Shown: positions 1 through 8,279 of the stretch, piece after piece
Layout: the number at the start of each line of letters is the position of its first letter
Numbering within the stretch: the stretch's first letter is position 1
Assembly (NCBI GenBank): GCA_036012725.1
Contig: DASCPW010000042.1
Location: 1-9,960, forward strand
DNA length: 9,960 nucleotides
Direction: 5' to 3'
Origin: GCA-2686765 sp036012725
GTDB lineage: Bacteria; Pseudomonadota; Alphaproteobacteria; Rhodospirillales; 2-02-FULL-58-16
Notes under the pieces: model-generated
Told to the model about the DNA's origin: nothing
Seen by the model: the letters and a program-made list of their open reading frames with translations, nothing else
Databases searched by the model: none
Translations under genes and position numbers: made by a program

Positions 1-2019
1 GACGGTGATGGTAACGTTTTTGCCGCCCTCGCCGTCGGTTTCATTCAGACTAAGCCCGATCTGGCCTGGCGGCAAGGTATCTCCCGCTGGCGCTTGGCGT
101 TCCGTTACCGATTCGGCGGCATTCTTCAAAAGGTTGACCAGCGCCTGCCCGAGTTGGCGGCTGTCGCAGCGCAATTGCATGTCGGCTTCGGGCAGATTGT
201 TGGTGAATTCGATCTTGGGATGCCGGGTGCTCTCGAAGAAAACCGCTTGCTGGCAAATTTCCTTGATGTTTTCCGTTTTCAGCCGTGGATCCGGCATGCG
301 GGCAAAGGACGAGAATTCACTGACCATGCGGCCGATATCCTCGACATGGCGGACAATGGTTTCCGTACACGCCGCGAACGTTTCCGGATCGGAATTGATT
401 TCCTTAAGATACTTGCGTTTCAAGCGCTCCGCCGACAGTTGGATGGGGGTTAGCGGATTTTTTATCTCGTGAGCAATGCGCCGTGCGATATCGGCCCAGG
501 CGGCACTACGCTGGGCGGAAAGAAGTTCGGTCACGTCGTCGAAGGTGACGACGAAGCCGGTGATATCGTCGCCAAGTTGCTCGGCGGCCATACGCACCAA
601 AAAGGTACGGAATTGACCTTGGCGTATCAGCCTGATCTCTGCTTGGCACATGCGTTCCGGGCGCTGTTTTAGCTCTTCGAGAAGGGTAGCCATTTCGGGC
701 ACCACGGCACTCAAATTCTTACCGATAGACTGCTCCAGATCGGTGGCCAACAGTTCCGCCGCTGAGCGGTTGGGTAAATGGATGCGCCCCTCCCCATCCA
801 AACCGATGACACCGGCGGATACGCCGCTTAGCACCGTTTCCGTGAACCGGCGCCTTTCATCCAACAGACGGTTGGCGTCCATCAGGCCCTGCTGCTGCGT
901 TTCCAATTGGCTGGTCATGCGGTTGAAGCCGCGGCTCAAGGCGCCGATTTCGTCGATCGAGGAGGAGGCATCGACAGAGGCTGCGAGTTCGCCCTTACGC
1001 ACCCGCTCGACGGCCGCGATCAGGTTGCTGATCGGGTGCGCCAACCTGGTCGCCAGGGCCAGCCCAATCCACACCGCCGCCAAGAGCACCAGCAACGCCA
1101 CCACCACGAAAATTATCACGAAGGTGATTTGGATGCCTTCCTGCTTTTTCTCCAGGCGCTTGTAGCGCGCCACCGCCCCCCGCGTACGGTCGATATGTTC
1201 GAGAACACGGGCATCAACGAACCGCCCGACAATCAGAAAGGCGTCGACGAACCGGTCGAGCTTGACCACGGCGCGGACACGGTCGTCCTTTTCGCTGGTC
1301 AGGACAACGATGTCGCCCTTGTCGGCCTTGGCGACCACTGGCGGAGGAACTAAGTCGAATTCCAGCGACTGGCTGAAACGAGAGCGCGCCAACACCCGGC
1401 CATTGCTGTCAACGACCAGGGCCTCGGGTAGATTGCGCACTTCCGCCTGCGCGGAGAGCACCTGGTTGAAGACACGCAAGTTTCGCATCAACGTCGGGGC
1501 GTCACGGTTGAGATCATTGGCCGCCGCCAGGAGGTCCGAGCGGATATTCTGCTGATGCTCGTGCAGGTAGGCAGTGGCGACGGCGTTCGAAGCCTCGAGC
1601 GCTGTCCGCACCCGCTTGCTGAACCAGGATTGAATGCCGAAGTTGAAGAACAGGGCCGAGAACACGACGACAAGAATGGCCGGCGTCACCGACACCGCGC
1701 TGAACAGAATGACCAGACGGGTATGCAGACCCGAGCCGGCGAGACCGCGGCGCCGTTCGGCCCAGATGGTGACCAGCCGCCAGGCCACGACCGCGCCCAG
1801 GGGAAGCAGCAAAATGGCGTCCAAATAAAGCAAGATGAGAACGGCTCGGGAGTCGGGCCCGGAAGGAGACGTTTGGGTCATCGCCACCACCGTCGCCAGC
1901 CCCGAGGTCACCGCCGCCGCCGCCAAGGCAAACGCCATCTTGCGGCCCAGGCCGACGCGGCGCGCCCACAGGCGTAAAAGCCTGATCCATCGTTTTGGCA
2001 TTTTTGCAGCGCCGATCAT
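1..2019 (-). CDS. ntrY: Nitrogen regulation sensor histidine kinase NtrY (partial, C-terminus off the window)
   Basis: Membrane histidine kinase that normally phosphorylates the response regulator NtrX. The 673 codons present run open to position 1. The ATG overlaps the ntrC stop as ATGA; an in-frame ATG at codon 7 is the alternative start. Hydrophobic segments lie near residues 29-48, 59-86, 101-127 and 296-316, leaving a periplasmic loop of about 165 residues, which is typical of NtrY. A HAMP-like linker follows (about 316-370), then a PAS-type region (about 385-490). The H-box reads IAHEIKNPLTP with phosphoacceptor His517, and the N-box reads LVNLLKNAAESV with Asn633. The G-boxes and the end of the catalytic domain are missing only because the window stops. 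It is the last gene seen of the dusB-ntrB-ntrC-ntrY operon; ntrX is expected next. NtrY rather than another kinase is supported by the multi-pass N-terminus, the H-box sequence and the position directly after ntrC. Confidence 0.93.
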   Translation of the reverse strand, partial: MIGAAKMPKRWIRLLRLWARRVGLGRKMAFALAAAAVTSGLATVVAMTQTSPSGPDSRAVLILLYLDAILLLPLGAVVAWRLVTIWAERRRGLAGSGLHTRLVILFSAVSVTPAILVVVFSALFFNFGIQSWFSKRVRTALEASNAVATAYLHEHQQNIRSDLLAAANDLNRDAPTLMRNLRVFNQVLSAQAEVRNLPEALVVDSNGRVLARSRFSQSLEFDLVPPPVVAKADKGDIVVLTSEKDDRVRAVVKLDRFVDAFLIVGRFVDARVLEHIDRTRGAVARYKRLEKKQEGIQITFVIIFVVVALLVLLAAVWIGLALATRLAHPISNLIAAVERVRKGELAASVDASSSIDEIGALSRGFNRMTSQLETQQQGLMDANRLLDERRRFTETVLSGVSAGVIGLDGEGRIHLPNRSAAELLATDLEQSIGKNLSAVVPEMATLLEELKQRPERMCQAEIRLIRQGQFRTFLVRMAAEQLGDDITGFVVTFDDVTELLSAQRSAAWADIARRIAHEIKNPLTPIQLSAERLKRKYLKEINSDPETFAACTETIVRHVEDIGRMVSEFSSFARMPDPRLKTENIKEICQQAVFFESTRHPKIEFTNNLPEADMQLRCDSRQLGQALVNLLKNAAESVTERQAPAGDTLPPGQIGLSLNETDGEGGKNVTITV

Positions 2020-3449
2020 TTGTTGACTCGAACGACGGGAATATCGTGCTCGCGGAGTTTCTTGCGCAAAGTGTTCCGGTTCAGGCCCAGCAGGTTGGCC
2101 GCCTTGATCTGATTTCCCCTTGTCGCCCGCAGGGTCAAGGTAAGCAAGGGACGCTCCACCTCCCGCAAAACACGCTCATAAAGACCGGTGGCGGGGAGAT
2201 CGTCTTCATGGGCGGAAAAATAGGCCCTGAGGTGGCATTCCATGGACTGGGCCAGGCCGTCGCCCTCGGGCCTGATCGCCTCGGCGGACGATGTGTCGGC
2301 CAATTCCGCTTCAATTACGCCGACGCCGATGGTCTCCTCGGAATACAGAGCCGCTAGGCGGCGCACCAGGTTTTCCAATTCGCGCACGTTTCCAGGCCAG
2401 CGGTGGGTTTTTAGCCGTTCCATGGCGGCGGCATCAATCATTTTCGCCGGCAGACCCTCATTCGCCGCGGCGGCTAGAAAATGGGCAACCAATTCCGGAA
2501 TATCCCCACTGCGTTCGCGCAGCGGCGGCAAGCGCAGCGGAACCACGTTAAGGCGGAAATAAAGGTCTTCCCGGAACAGCCCCTGGCTGATCAATTGGCC
2601 CAGATCACGGTGAGTGGCGGCGATGATACGAACGTCGACGCGGTTTGGGGTGCGGCCACCGACGGTGGTATATTCACCATCTTGCAAGACGCGCAGCAAT
2701 CGGGTCTGGGCTTGCGGCGGCATATCGCCGATTTCATCGAGAAAGAGGGTGCCACCGTCGGCCTGTTCGAAACGTCCAGGATTGCGCGCATCGGCGCCGG
2801 TGAAGGCGCCCTTTTCATGGCCAAAAAGCTCACTTTCAATGAGTTCTCGCGGGATCGCCGCCATATTTATGGCGACAAAGGCGCCATTGCGACGTTTGCC
2901 ATAGTCGTGAAGGGCACGCGCCACCAGCTCCTTGCCGGTGCCGGATTCACCGGCGATCAACACCGTTAGGTCGGTACCTGTGAGACGTGCCATGATCCGG
3001 TAAATTTCCTGCATTGCCGGCGAACGGCCGATCATCGGCAGTTCCGCCGCTTTCTCGCGCGGGCCAGTTCCATTGGCGGTTTCCCTGGTTTGCAGGGCGC
3101 GTTTGACAATGGCGAGCAATTCGTTGAGGTCAAAAGGTTTGGGCAAATACTCGAAAGCCCCCCGCTCGGTTGCCTTGACCGCCGTCAGCAAGGTGTTTTG
3201 GGCGCTCATGACGATGATGCGAAGCTCGGGCCGGATCTTGCGGATACGCGGTACCAGATCCAGGCCGTTCTCATCGGGCATGATGACGTCGGTAATCACC
3301 AGGTCACCGATTCCGTCGTGCACCCACCGCCAAAGGGTGGCGGCGTTGCCGGTGGTCCGCACCACATAGCCGGCACGGACAAGGGCTTTGTCCAACACCG
3401 TCCGGATGGCACCGTCGTCATCGGCAACAAGGATGGCTGGTACCGCCAT
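2016..3449 (-). CDS. ntrC: Nitrogen regulation protein NR(I), sigma54-dependent response regulator NtrC
   Basis: Transcription activator which, when phosphorylated by NtrB, forms oligomers that remodel sigma54 RNA polymerase at nitrogen-assimilation promoters. It has 477 residues, the usual family length. The receiver domain (about 1-120) has the acidic cluster at Asp10-12, phosphoacceptor Asp54 and the conserved Lys104. The AAA+ domain has Walker A GESGTGKE (167-174), the sigma54-contacting GAFTGA loop (214-219) and Walker B LFLDE (235-239). A Fis-type helix-turn-helix occupies about residues 440-472 (GNQIKAANLLGLNRNTLRKKL). All motifs are intact, so the protein should be active. Its ATG overlaps the ntrB stop by one base (TAATG) and its stop overlaps the ntrY start, indicating translational coupling. 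NtrC rather than NtrX is supported by the INMAAIPRELIESELFGHE segment and the adjacent ntrB. Confidence 0.96.
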   Translation of the reverse strand: MAVPAILVADDDGAIRTVLDKALVRAGYVVRTTGNAATLWRWVHDGIGDLVITDVIMPDENGLDLVPRIRKIRPELRIIVMSAQNTLLTAVKATERGAFEYLPKPFDLNELLAIVKRALQTRETANGTGPREKAAELPMIGRSPAMQEIYRIMARLTGTDLTVLIAGESGTGKELVARALHDYGKRRNGAFVAINMAAIPRELIESELFGHEKGAFTGADARNPGRFEQADGGTLFLDEIGDMPPQAQTRLLRVLQDGEYTTVGGRTPNRVDVRIIAATHRDLGQLISQGLFREDLYFRLNVVPLRLPPLRERSGDIPELVAHFLAAAANEGLPAKMIDAAAMERLKTHRWPGNVRELENLVRRLAALYSEETIGVGVIEAELADTSSAEAIRPEGDGLAQSMECHLRAYFSAHEDDLPATGLYERVLREVERPLLTLTLRATRGNQIKAANLLGLNRNTLRKKLREHDIPVVRVNK

Positions 3450-4594
3450 TATTGGCTCTCCGTTTGCTCTGTTTGGTTGTGTCTGGGCAGCATGACGCGG
3501 AACGCGGTACGCCGACTTTGGTCGAATTCGATGATGCCACCGTGGTCGTTGATGATTTTAGCGACCAGCGCCAAGCCGAGGCCCTTGCCTTGTGGTTTCG
3601 AAGTGACGAAGGGGTCGAACAGATGCCCTTTCAGTTCCTCCGGGATGCCCTCGCCGTTATCCTCGACGCTGACCATGAGCGGCAAATGAACGCGCGCCCC
3701 GCTTCCCGGCACGGCGAAGCGTACTCCTTGCCGGTAGGCGCTGGCGAGAACGATCTCGCCACCCTTTTCGGGCACTGCTTCGGCGGCGTTCTTAACCAGA
3801 TTGAGGAAGACCTGTACCAACTGGTCGCGGTCGCCCAGAACCGACGGCAAAGACGGGTCGTAATCGGTGACGAAACGGACGTGGCTGCCGAAACCATTCT
3901 CGGCCACTCGCCAGACATGGTTGAGGACCTGGTGGATATTGACCGCTTGGCGGCGTGGCGGACCGATATCGGAAAAGGCCTCCATGCGGTCGACCAGGGC
4001 GCAGATGCGATCGACCTCGTCGCAGATCATCCGCGTCAGATGGCGGTCCTGGGGGGAAACGCTGGCCTCCAGGAGTTGCGCCCCGCCGCGAATGCCGGAA
4101 AGTGGATTTTTAACCTCGTGGGCCAGCATGGCGGCCATGGCGGTGACGGAGCGGGCGGCGCCCCGGTGGGTCAACTGGCGGTCGATCTTATCGGCGATGG
4201 AACGCTCCCGCAGAGCCACAACCACCCCGCCTGGCAATTCGGCCAAGGGAGCCGCCTGAATATTGACGAAATGCTCGTCGATGTGGGGTGTCCGCAAGGC
4301 AACGCCATATTCGAAGACGACGTTGGCATCCTTGCGAACTTGGCTGATGAGGGCGAACAGTGGGCTGTCGGCGGGAAGCAGCTCGCTCAAGGGGCGCCCC
4401 TTCAGATGCGAGGCGCTGGCCTTGAAAAACTGCTCGCTGGTGCTGTTGACATGGACCAAGCTGCCTTCTCCGTCAATAACCAGAACGGCCATGGCCAAGG
4501 CGTTTAAAACCTCTTGCATATCGACACGGGCGAGAGGCGGACCCGAATCAAAGGCGACGACGGTTTTTTCCATGGACCTTAAACCTTTTGTCAC
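3449..4594 (-). CDS. ntrB: Nitrogen regulation sensor histidine kinase/phosphatase NtrB (NR(II))
   Basis: Cytosolic two-component kinase that phosphorylates or dephosphorylates NtrC; in the known family its balance is set by the PII protein. It has 381 residues from the GTG start. A PAS domain occupies about 25-130. The H-box is MLAHEVKNPLSG with His159, the N-box is FLNLVKNAAEAV with Asn269, the G1 box is DNGEGIP (312-318), the F-box is FDPFVTSK (326-333) and the G2 box is GKGLGLAL (336-343). No membrane segment is visible, as expected for NtrB. The GTG overlaps the dusB stop as GTGA. An in-frame ATG eight codons in (4571-4573) could be the true start; neither has a convincing Shine-Dalgarno sequence, so translation may rely on coupling to dusB. 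It is the second gene of the nitrogen-regulation operon. Confidence 0.95.
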   Translation of the reverse strand: MTKGLRSMEKTVVAFDSGPPLARVDMQEVLNALAMAVLVIDGEGSLVHVNSTSEQFFKASASHLKGRPLSELLPADSPLFALISQVRKDANVVFEYGVALRTPHIDEHFVNIQAAPLAELPGGVVVALRERSIADKIDRQLTHRGAARSVTAMAAMLAHEVKNPLSGIRGGAQLLEASVSPQDRHLTRMICDEVDRICALVDRMEAFSDIGPPRRQAVNIHQVLNHVWRVAENGFGSHVRFVTDYDPSLPSVLGDRDQLVQVFLNLVKNAAEAVPEKGGEIVLASAYRQGVRFAVPGSGARVHLPLMVSVEDNGEGIPEELKGHLFDPFVTSKPQGKGLGLALVAKIINDHGGIIEFDQSRRTAFRVMLPRHNQTEQTESQ

Positions 4595-5607
4595 GCCGCC
4601 AAGGGCTCGAACAAAGGGGCGTAGAATGCGGCAATAAGGTTCCTGACCTGGCCGGCGTCGGCGGTGCCCATGACGCGAGCGCGAAAATCGGCGGCGCCAG
4701 GCAGGCCCTTCGAATACCAGCCGATATGCTTACGCGCCATGCGGACGCCACGCTCGGTGCCATAATGGACAAGCATGTCCTCGAAATGCTCTAGCAGCGT
4801 CGCCAATTGCGCCGCCGGCGGCGGCGGCGCCAAGCGCTCGCCGGTCTCAAGAAAGTGGCGCACCTGATTGGGAAACCACGGCCGACCGCAGGCGGCGCGT
4901 CCAATCATGACGGCGTCGGCGGCGGACTGGGCCAATATCTCGCGGGCATCATCGAGGCTGGCGACATCGCCGTTGCCAATAACCGGAATGGTGACCGCTT
5001 CCTTGACTCGGCGAATGAAAGCCCAATCGGCGCGGCCCTTGTAGAACTGGGCCCGCGTCCGGCCGTGCACGGTGACCGCCTGGACGCCGCAATCCTCGGC
5101 GATTCTCGCCAGTTCGGGCGCGTTGCGGCTATTTTCGTCCCAACCGGTGCGCATCTTCACCGTCACCGGGACATCAACAGCCTTGACCACCGCCGCCATG
5201 ATGCGCGCCGCCAAGGCTTGATCTCGCATCAGCGCCGATCCGGCCACGCCCTTGACAACTTTTTTGACCGGACAGCCCATATTGATGTCGATGACGGCGG
5301 CGCCTTTATCGGCGTTCAACCGTGCCGCCTCGGCCATCACATCAGCCTCGGCGCCGGCGATCTGCACCGCCAGGGGGCGCTCCTCGGGACAGCCGGTGGA
5401 CATCCTCATAGTCTTGCGGACGGCCCGGATCACAGCCTTGCTGGCAATCATCTCGGAGAACACAAGACCAACGCCCGAGCGCTTGACCAAGCGCCGGAAA
5501 GGCATGTCGGTAATCCCCGACATAGGGGCCAGAATTACCGATGATTGCAAACGGAGGGAAGCGATCCGCAAAGGCTTAATCCCTGTTGCTGTTGCAAGAG
5601 TGCCCAT
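4591..5607 (-). CDS. dusB: tRNA-dihydrouridine synthase DusB (NifR3 family)
   Basis: FMN-dependent enzyme that reduces specific uridines in tRNA to dihydrouridine. It has 338 residues, normal for the family. The N-terminal FMN-binding signature ILAPMSGITDMPFRRL lies at about 25-40. The active-site motif NMGCPVKKV carries catalytic Cys112. KMRTGWDE and VTVHGRTR belong to the tRNA/FMN-binding barrel, and VIGNGDV and IGRAACGRPW match the phosphate-binding region of TIM-barrel Dus enzymes. It heads the operon with ntrB, ntrC and ntrY, the arrangement known as nifR3-ntrBC in alphaproteobacteria. The ATG at 5607 has no clear Shine-Dalgarno sequence (the preceding bases read CCTAATAA), so the start is less certain than the gene. 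The 75-base gap before it may carry the operon promoter; no convincing box was found there. Confidence 0.95.
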   Translation of the reverse strand: MGTLATATGIKPLRIASLRLQSSVILAPMSGITDMPFRRLVKRSGVGLVFSEMIASKAVIRAVRKTMRMSTGCPEERPLAVQIAGAEADVMAEAARLNADKGAAVIDINMGCPVKKVVKGVAGSALMRDQALAARIMAAVVKAVDVPVTVKMRTGWDENSRNAPELARIAEDCGVQAVTVHGRTRAQFYKGRADWAFIRRVKEAVTIPVIGNGDVASLDDAREILAQSAADAVMIGRAACGRPWFPNQVRHFLETGERLAPPPPAAQLATLLEHFEDMLVHYGTERGVRMARKHIGWYSKGLPGAADFRARVMGTADAGQVRNLIAAFYAPLFEPLAA

Positions 5608-5682
5608 TTATTAGGCAAATCTGATCCGGAATCAACGGATTTACTTCTTGGCTCCGATTATTCCGGGCGGTGGCGCAAGGCT

Positions 5683-6483
5683 CTAAATCATGATCACGTC
5701 GGTGACAAATTTGACGCCGGGATAGCCCAAGGTCAGTAGTAGATATGCCAGTAAAACCAAGCGCGCCGCCCGGCGGCCGCGAATGCCGGTGCGGTAGTGG
5801 GCGACGAGAAGGCCGCCGATGACGGCAAAAGCGACCACCGATAGCACGATCTTATGATCGAAGTTAAGCAAACTGCCGGTCTCCTCGTAGAGCGTTGCCA
5901 TTCCCGTCGCCAGGCCGAGCGCCAAGATGATTTCACAGATCACCAGCAAGCGCACAAGCAGGGATTCGCAATCGGCGACGGAGGGAAGGAGCCGCGTCAA
6001 AGCGGTTGGTCGTTTGATTTTCAGCGCCCTGTCCTGGAGAAAGGCGGCGAAAGCGGCGACGGCGGCAACGGTCAGCAAGCCGTAAGTTGCCATCGAGAGC
6101 AGGATATGAGCCTCGGTCCAACCGACCGGCGCCATCGCCGACAAGGGCTTATACGGGGCTTTCTGCCAGATGGTGGCGATGCCCCCCAAAGCAATCATGT
6201 AAAGCGCGGTCAACGACGTCAGCCGCCAGGCTTGGGAGGTGATGGCAGCGGCAAAGCCGAACAAAACCATGCTCACCGCCACGTCCACCCAAAGGGTGGC
6301 CGAAAAACCGGTCCGCCAGGTACCTTGCATCTGCGCCACCGCCCATATGAGCGGACCGGCCACGGCGAAAACCAATACCGCCCAATAAAGGGCGTCGCGG
6401 CCGCCATCCCGGCGCCACGCCAGCGCCGCCGCCGGAGCCAGCGCGACCAAGGCGGCAAGGCTGAAAAACAGATCATCCGTCAT
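5683..6483 (-). CDS. CcsA/HemX-like cytochrome c assembly membrane protein
   Basis: Integral membrane protein of 266 residues with about eight predicted membrane-spanning stretches (near 4-22, 31-50, 67-86, 89-106, 125-150, 172-195, 212-230 and 240-260). It resembles the CcsA/CcmC/YpjD superfamily, whose best-known members handle haem during cytochrome c maturation. The WTEAHILLSMATYGLL segment (about 142-157) and FDHKIVLS followed by a His further on (about 209-232) supply the paired histidines usually seen in this family. The classical tryptophan-rich WWD loop of full CcsA/CcmF proteins is not obvious, so the short YpjD/HemX branch fits better and a direct role in haem ligation is unproven. 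It is upstream of dusB on the same strand, 75 bases away, so cotranscription is possible but not shown, and is divergent from ispDF across 176 bases. Confidence 0.75.
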   Translation of the reverse strand: MTDDLFFSLAALVALAPAAALAWRRDGGRDALYWAVLVFAVAGPLIWAVAQMQGTWRTGFSATLWVDVAVSMVLFGFAAAITSQAWRLTSLTALYMIALGGIATIWQKAPYKPLSAMAPVGWTEAHILLSMATYGLLTVAAVAAFAAFLQDRALKIKRPTALTRLLPSVADCESLLVRLLVICEIILALGLATGMATLYEETGSLLNFDHKIVLSVVAFAVIGGLLVAHYRTGIRGRRAARLVLLAYLLLTLGYPGVKFVTDVIMI

Positions 6484-6659
6484 CTTCGGCGGTTGCCCTT
6501 TCCTGATAAGCTGTTATGGCACACAATCGCGCCAGGACTTTATCTTGGCAAGACCTGTTGGGGGAAAATCGAGATTTTGGAAACTTTTCGCGCAAGCCAG
6601 CCTATGATGGATGATCCTGATCGTATTGCGAGAACACAAAATTTTAACCGGAAAATGAG
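6484..6659. promoter_or_regulatory. Divergent intergenic region between ccsA-like gene and ispDF
   Basis: These 176 bases separate two divergently read genes and so should hold both promoters. The visible regular element is a 14-base inverted repeat, AAAATC-GA-GATTTT, at 6565-6578. A possible extended promoter toward ispDF is TTGGAA followed by TATGAT, but the 20-base spacer is too long to be convincing. I could not assign a definite -35/-10 pair for either gene. Confidence 0.35.
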
Positions 6660-7817
6660 ATGAGCGGTTGTGTCGCATTGGTGGTTGCCGCCGGACGGGG
6701 GCAACGGTTCGGCGCCGAGACGCCGAAACAATACAGTCTTTTGGCGGGAACGCCGATGCTCCGGCGCTGCATGTTGGCTTTCCTGAAGCATCCGTATATC
6801 GACGCGGTCGGCGCCATCATCCACCCCGACGACGGCGAGCTGTATGCGGCGGCGAGTGATGGCCTGCAACTTTTGGAGCCGGTAAACGGTGGCGCCAGCC
6901 GCCAGGAATCGGCCTGTCTGGGACTTGAAAGCCTGGCCGAGCGGCGACCGGACCAGGTGCTGATACACGACGCCGCCCGGCCATTCGTCGATGAAGGGGT
7001 GATTTCACGGGTTATCAAAGCGCTGAAGACGGCGCCGGCGGCGGTCCCCGCCCTGCCCGTTAACGATACCCTGAAAAACGGCCGCGACGGACGTGTCACC
7101 GCCACCGTCGGGCGTGCCGACTTGTGGCGGGCGCAAACCCCGCAAGGGTTCAGGTTCCAGGAAATTCTCGCCGCCCACCGGCAATTCAAAGGCGCCGCTC
7201 TCACCGACGACGCCGCCGTCGCTGAAAGGGCCGGGCTTGCCGTCGAACTGGTCGCCGGCAACGAGGACAATGTCAAAATCACCACCGAAGACGACTGGCT
7301 GCGCGCCCAACGGTGGTTCGGCACCGGCACCGTCAGAACCGGCACCGGCTTCGATGCGCACCGTTATGGCCCCGGCAAAGAGGTGATGCTATGCGGGGTT
7401 TCCATTCCCCACCACGCCGCCCTCGTCGGCCATTCCGACGCCGACGTCGGTTTGCATGCCCTTACCGACGCCCTCCTTGGCGCCATCGCCGCCGGCGACA
7501 TCGGTGGCCATTTTCCAGCCGGCGGCCCAGAGTGGCGCAACGTCCCGTCCGAGGTTTTTCTTAAAAAGGCCGGCGAGCTCATCCGAAAGCGCGGCGGCAC
7601 CATCGCCAACGTCGATGTCACCTTGATTTGCGAGGCACCCAAAATCGCCCCGCACCGTGCCGCCATGATCCGCCGTATCGCCGAAATCATCGATCTTGCC
7701 GAAGACAGGGTCAGCGTCAAGGCGACGACGACGGAGCAAATGGGATTCACCGGCCGCGGCGAGGGTATCGCCGCGCAGGCGATGGCGACGCTTTCCTTCC
7801 CGCCCGGCAAACGCTAG
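6660..7817 (+). CDS. ispDF: Bifunctional MEP cytidylyltransferase / MECDP synthase IspDF
   Basis: Fusion enzyme catalysing two non-consecutive steps of the MEP isoprenoid pathway: CTP-dependent formation of CDP-methylerythritol (IspD) and cyclisation to methylerythritol cyclodiphosphate (IspF). It has 385 residues. The IspD part (about 1-222) shows the CTP-binding AAGRGQRF motif (10-17), PKQY (22-25), HDAARPF (103-109) and ITTEDDW (207-213). The IspF part (about 226-385) begins GTGFDAHRYG with metal ligands Asp232 and His234, followed by GHSDADVGLHAL with His266, GDIGGHFP (279-286) and the C-terminal KATTTEQMGFTGRGEG. The IspDF fusion is common in alphaproteobacteria. The ATG is preceded by GGA with 7 bases of spacing. 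Both active sites appear intact. The degenerate receiver gene follows 19 bases later on the same strand. Confidence 0.97.
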   Translation: MSGCVALVVAAGRGQRFGAETPKQYSLLAGTPMLRRCMLAFLKHPYIDAVGAIIHPDDGELYAAASDGLQLLEPVNGGASRQESACLGLESLAERRPDQVLIHDAARPFVDEGVISRVIKALKTAPAAVPALPVNDTLKNGRDGRVTATVGRADLWRAQTPQGFRFQEILAAHRQFKGAALTDDAAVAERAGLAVELVAGNEDNVKITTEDDWLRAQRWFGTGTVRTGTGFDAHRYGPGKEVMLCGVSIPHHAALVGHSDADVGLHALTDALLGAIAAGDIGGHFPAGGPEWRNVPSEVFLKKAGELIRKRGGTIANVDVTLICEAPKIAPHRAAMIRRIAEIIDLAEDRVSVKATTTEQMGFTGRGEGIAAQAMATLSFPPGKR

Positions 7818-7836
7818 AAAAGCCAAAAGACAGGAT

Positions 7837-8160
7837 ATGAAGAAATTAAATTTCGGGGATGTCCACGTCCTTATCGTCGCTCACGATAAGGTGACGGCGG
7901 CAAGTCTCAAAACCATTTTGCGCAATGCCGGTTTCAACAGCATGGGCAGCGTCAAAGGCTTGGCCGATATCAAAACGGCGCTTGACGAGGAACCCCCCGA
8001 CCTGATGATCTGCGAGTGCCCTTTCCCCGAGGGCGATCCTGGCGGAGTGATACACGCCTTGCGGCATCATGAATTGGGCAGTAACCCCTTTCTTCCGGTG
8101 ATCAAGGTGACCAGCGACATTCGCGCCGCCATGGAGAGCCCCAACCGGAAAGACTTATGA
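7837..8160 (+). CDS. Truncated, degenerate receiver-domain (CheY-like) protein
   Basis: A 107-residue product that looks like the first two thirds of a response-regulator receiver domain. The first strand HVLIVAHD (10-17) keeps only one residue of the usual acidic pair (Asp17). At the expected phosphoacceptor position the sequence is LMICECPFPEGDPGG, with Glu60 in place of Asp. The fourth strand appears as FLPVIKVTSD (85-94). The expected fifth strand with its conserved Lys-Pro is absent, and the ORF ends soon after. A helical segment in another frame directly downstream (8156-8275) may be the lost C-terminus. No output domain is seen. The ATG has only a weak upstream AGG. It follows ispDF by 19 bases, so it may be cotranscribed with it. 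Best explanations: a pseudo-receiver carrying a natural Asp-to-Glu change, or a decaying gene. The upstream in-frame extension overlaps ispDF and was not used. Confidence 0.6.
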   Translation: MKKLNFGDVHVLIVAHDKVTAASLKTILRNAGFNSMGSVKGLADIKTALDEEPPDLMICECPFPEGDPGGVIHALRHHELGSNPFLPVIKVTSDIRAAMESPNRKDL

Positions 8161-8275
8161 ACTGCTGAAACATCTGGCAAAGGCCGTTCAAGGTCCCTTC
8201 AACATCACCGAAGACGTCGCCGGCATCGCACGCAAGATTTCAGCCTCCATAGACCAAAGAAAATCAGCTAAATAA
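8156..8275 (+). pseudogene. Probable frame-shifted C-terminal remnant of the receiver gene
   Basis: Reading in the +1 frame from 8156 gives 39 residues, starting YELLKHLAKAV and ending QRKSAK before a TAA at 8273-8275. The peptide is strongly helical with a regular hydrophobic pattern (ITEDVAGIARKIS), unlike random out-of-frame sequence. It abuts the early stop of the receiver gene and has no start codon of its own. I infer it is the end of the same ancestral gene, separated by a one-base frameshift plus probable loss of the middle, because the missing receiver segment (fifth strand) cannot be found in any frame. Confidence 0.45.
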
Positions 8276-8279
8276 TTGA

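Noticed and set aside
3452..4507. A 351-codon open frame on the plus strand opposite ntrB
   Set aside because: It is fully antisense to an intact ntrB with all kinase motifs; long opposite-strand frames are expected in GC-rich genes, and its product shows no family features.
4807..5544. A 245-codon open frame on the plus strand opposite dusB
   Set aside because: Antisense shadow of dusB, with Arg/His/Gly-rich composition typical of such shadows.
5854..6663. A 269-codon plus-strand frame opposite the ccsA-like gene running into the ispDF upstream region
   Set aside because: Hydrophilic, low-complexity translation antisense to a clear membrane-protein gene.
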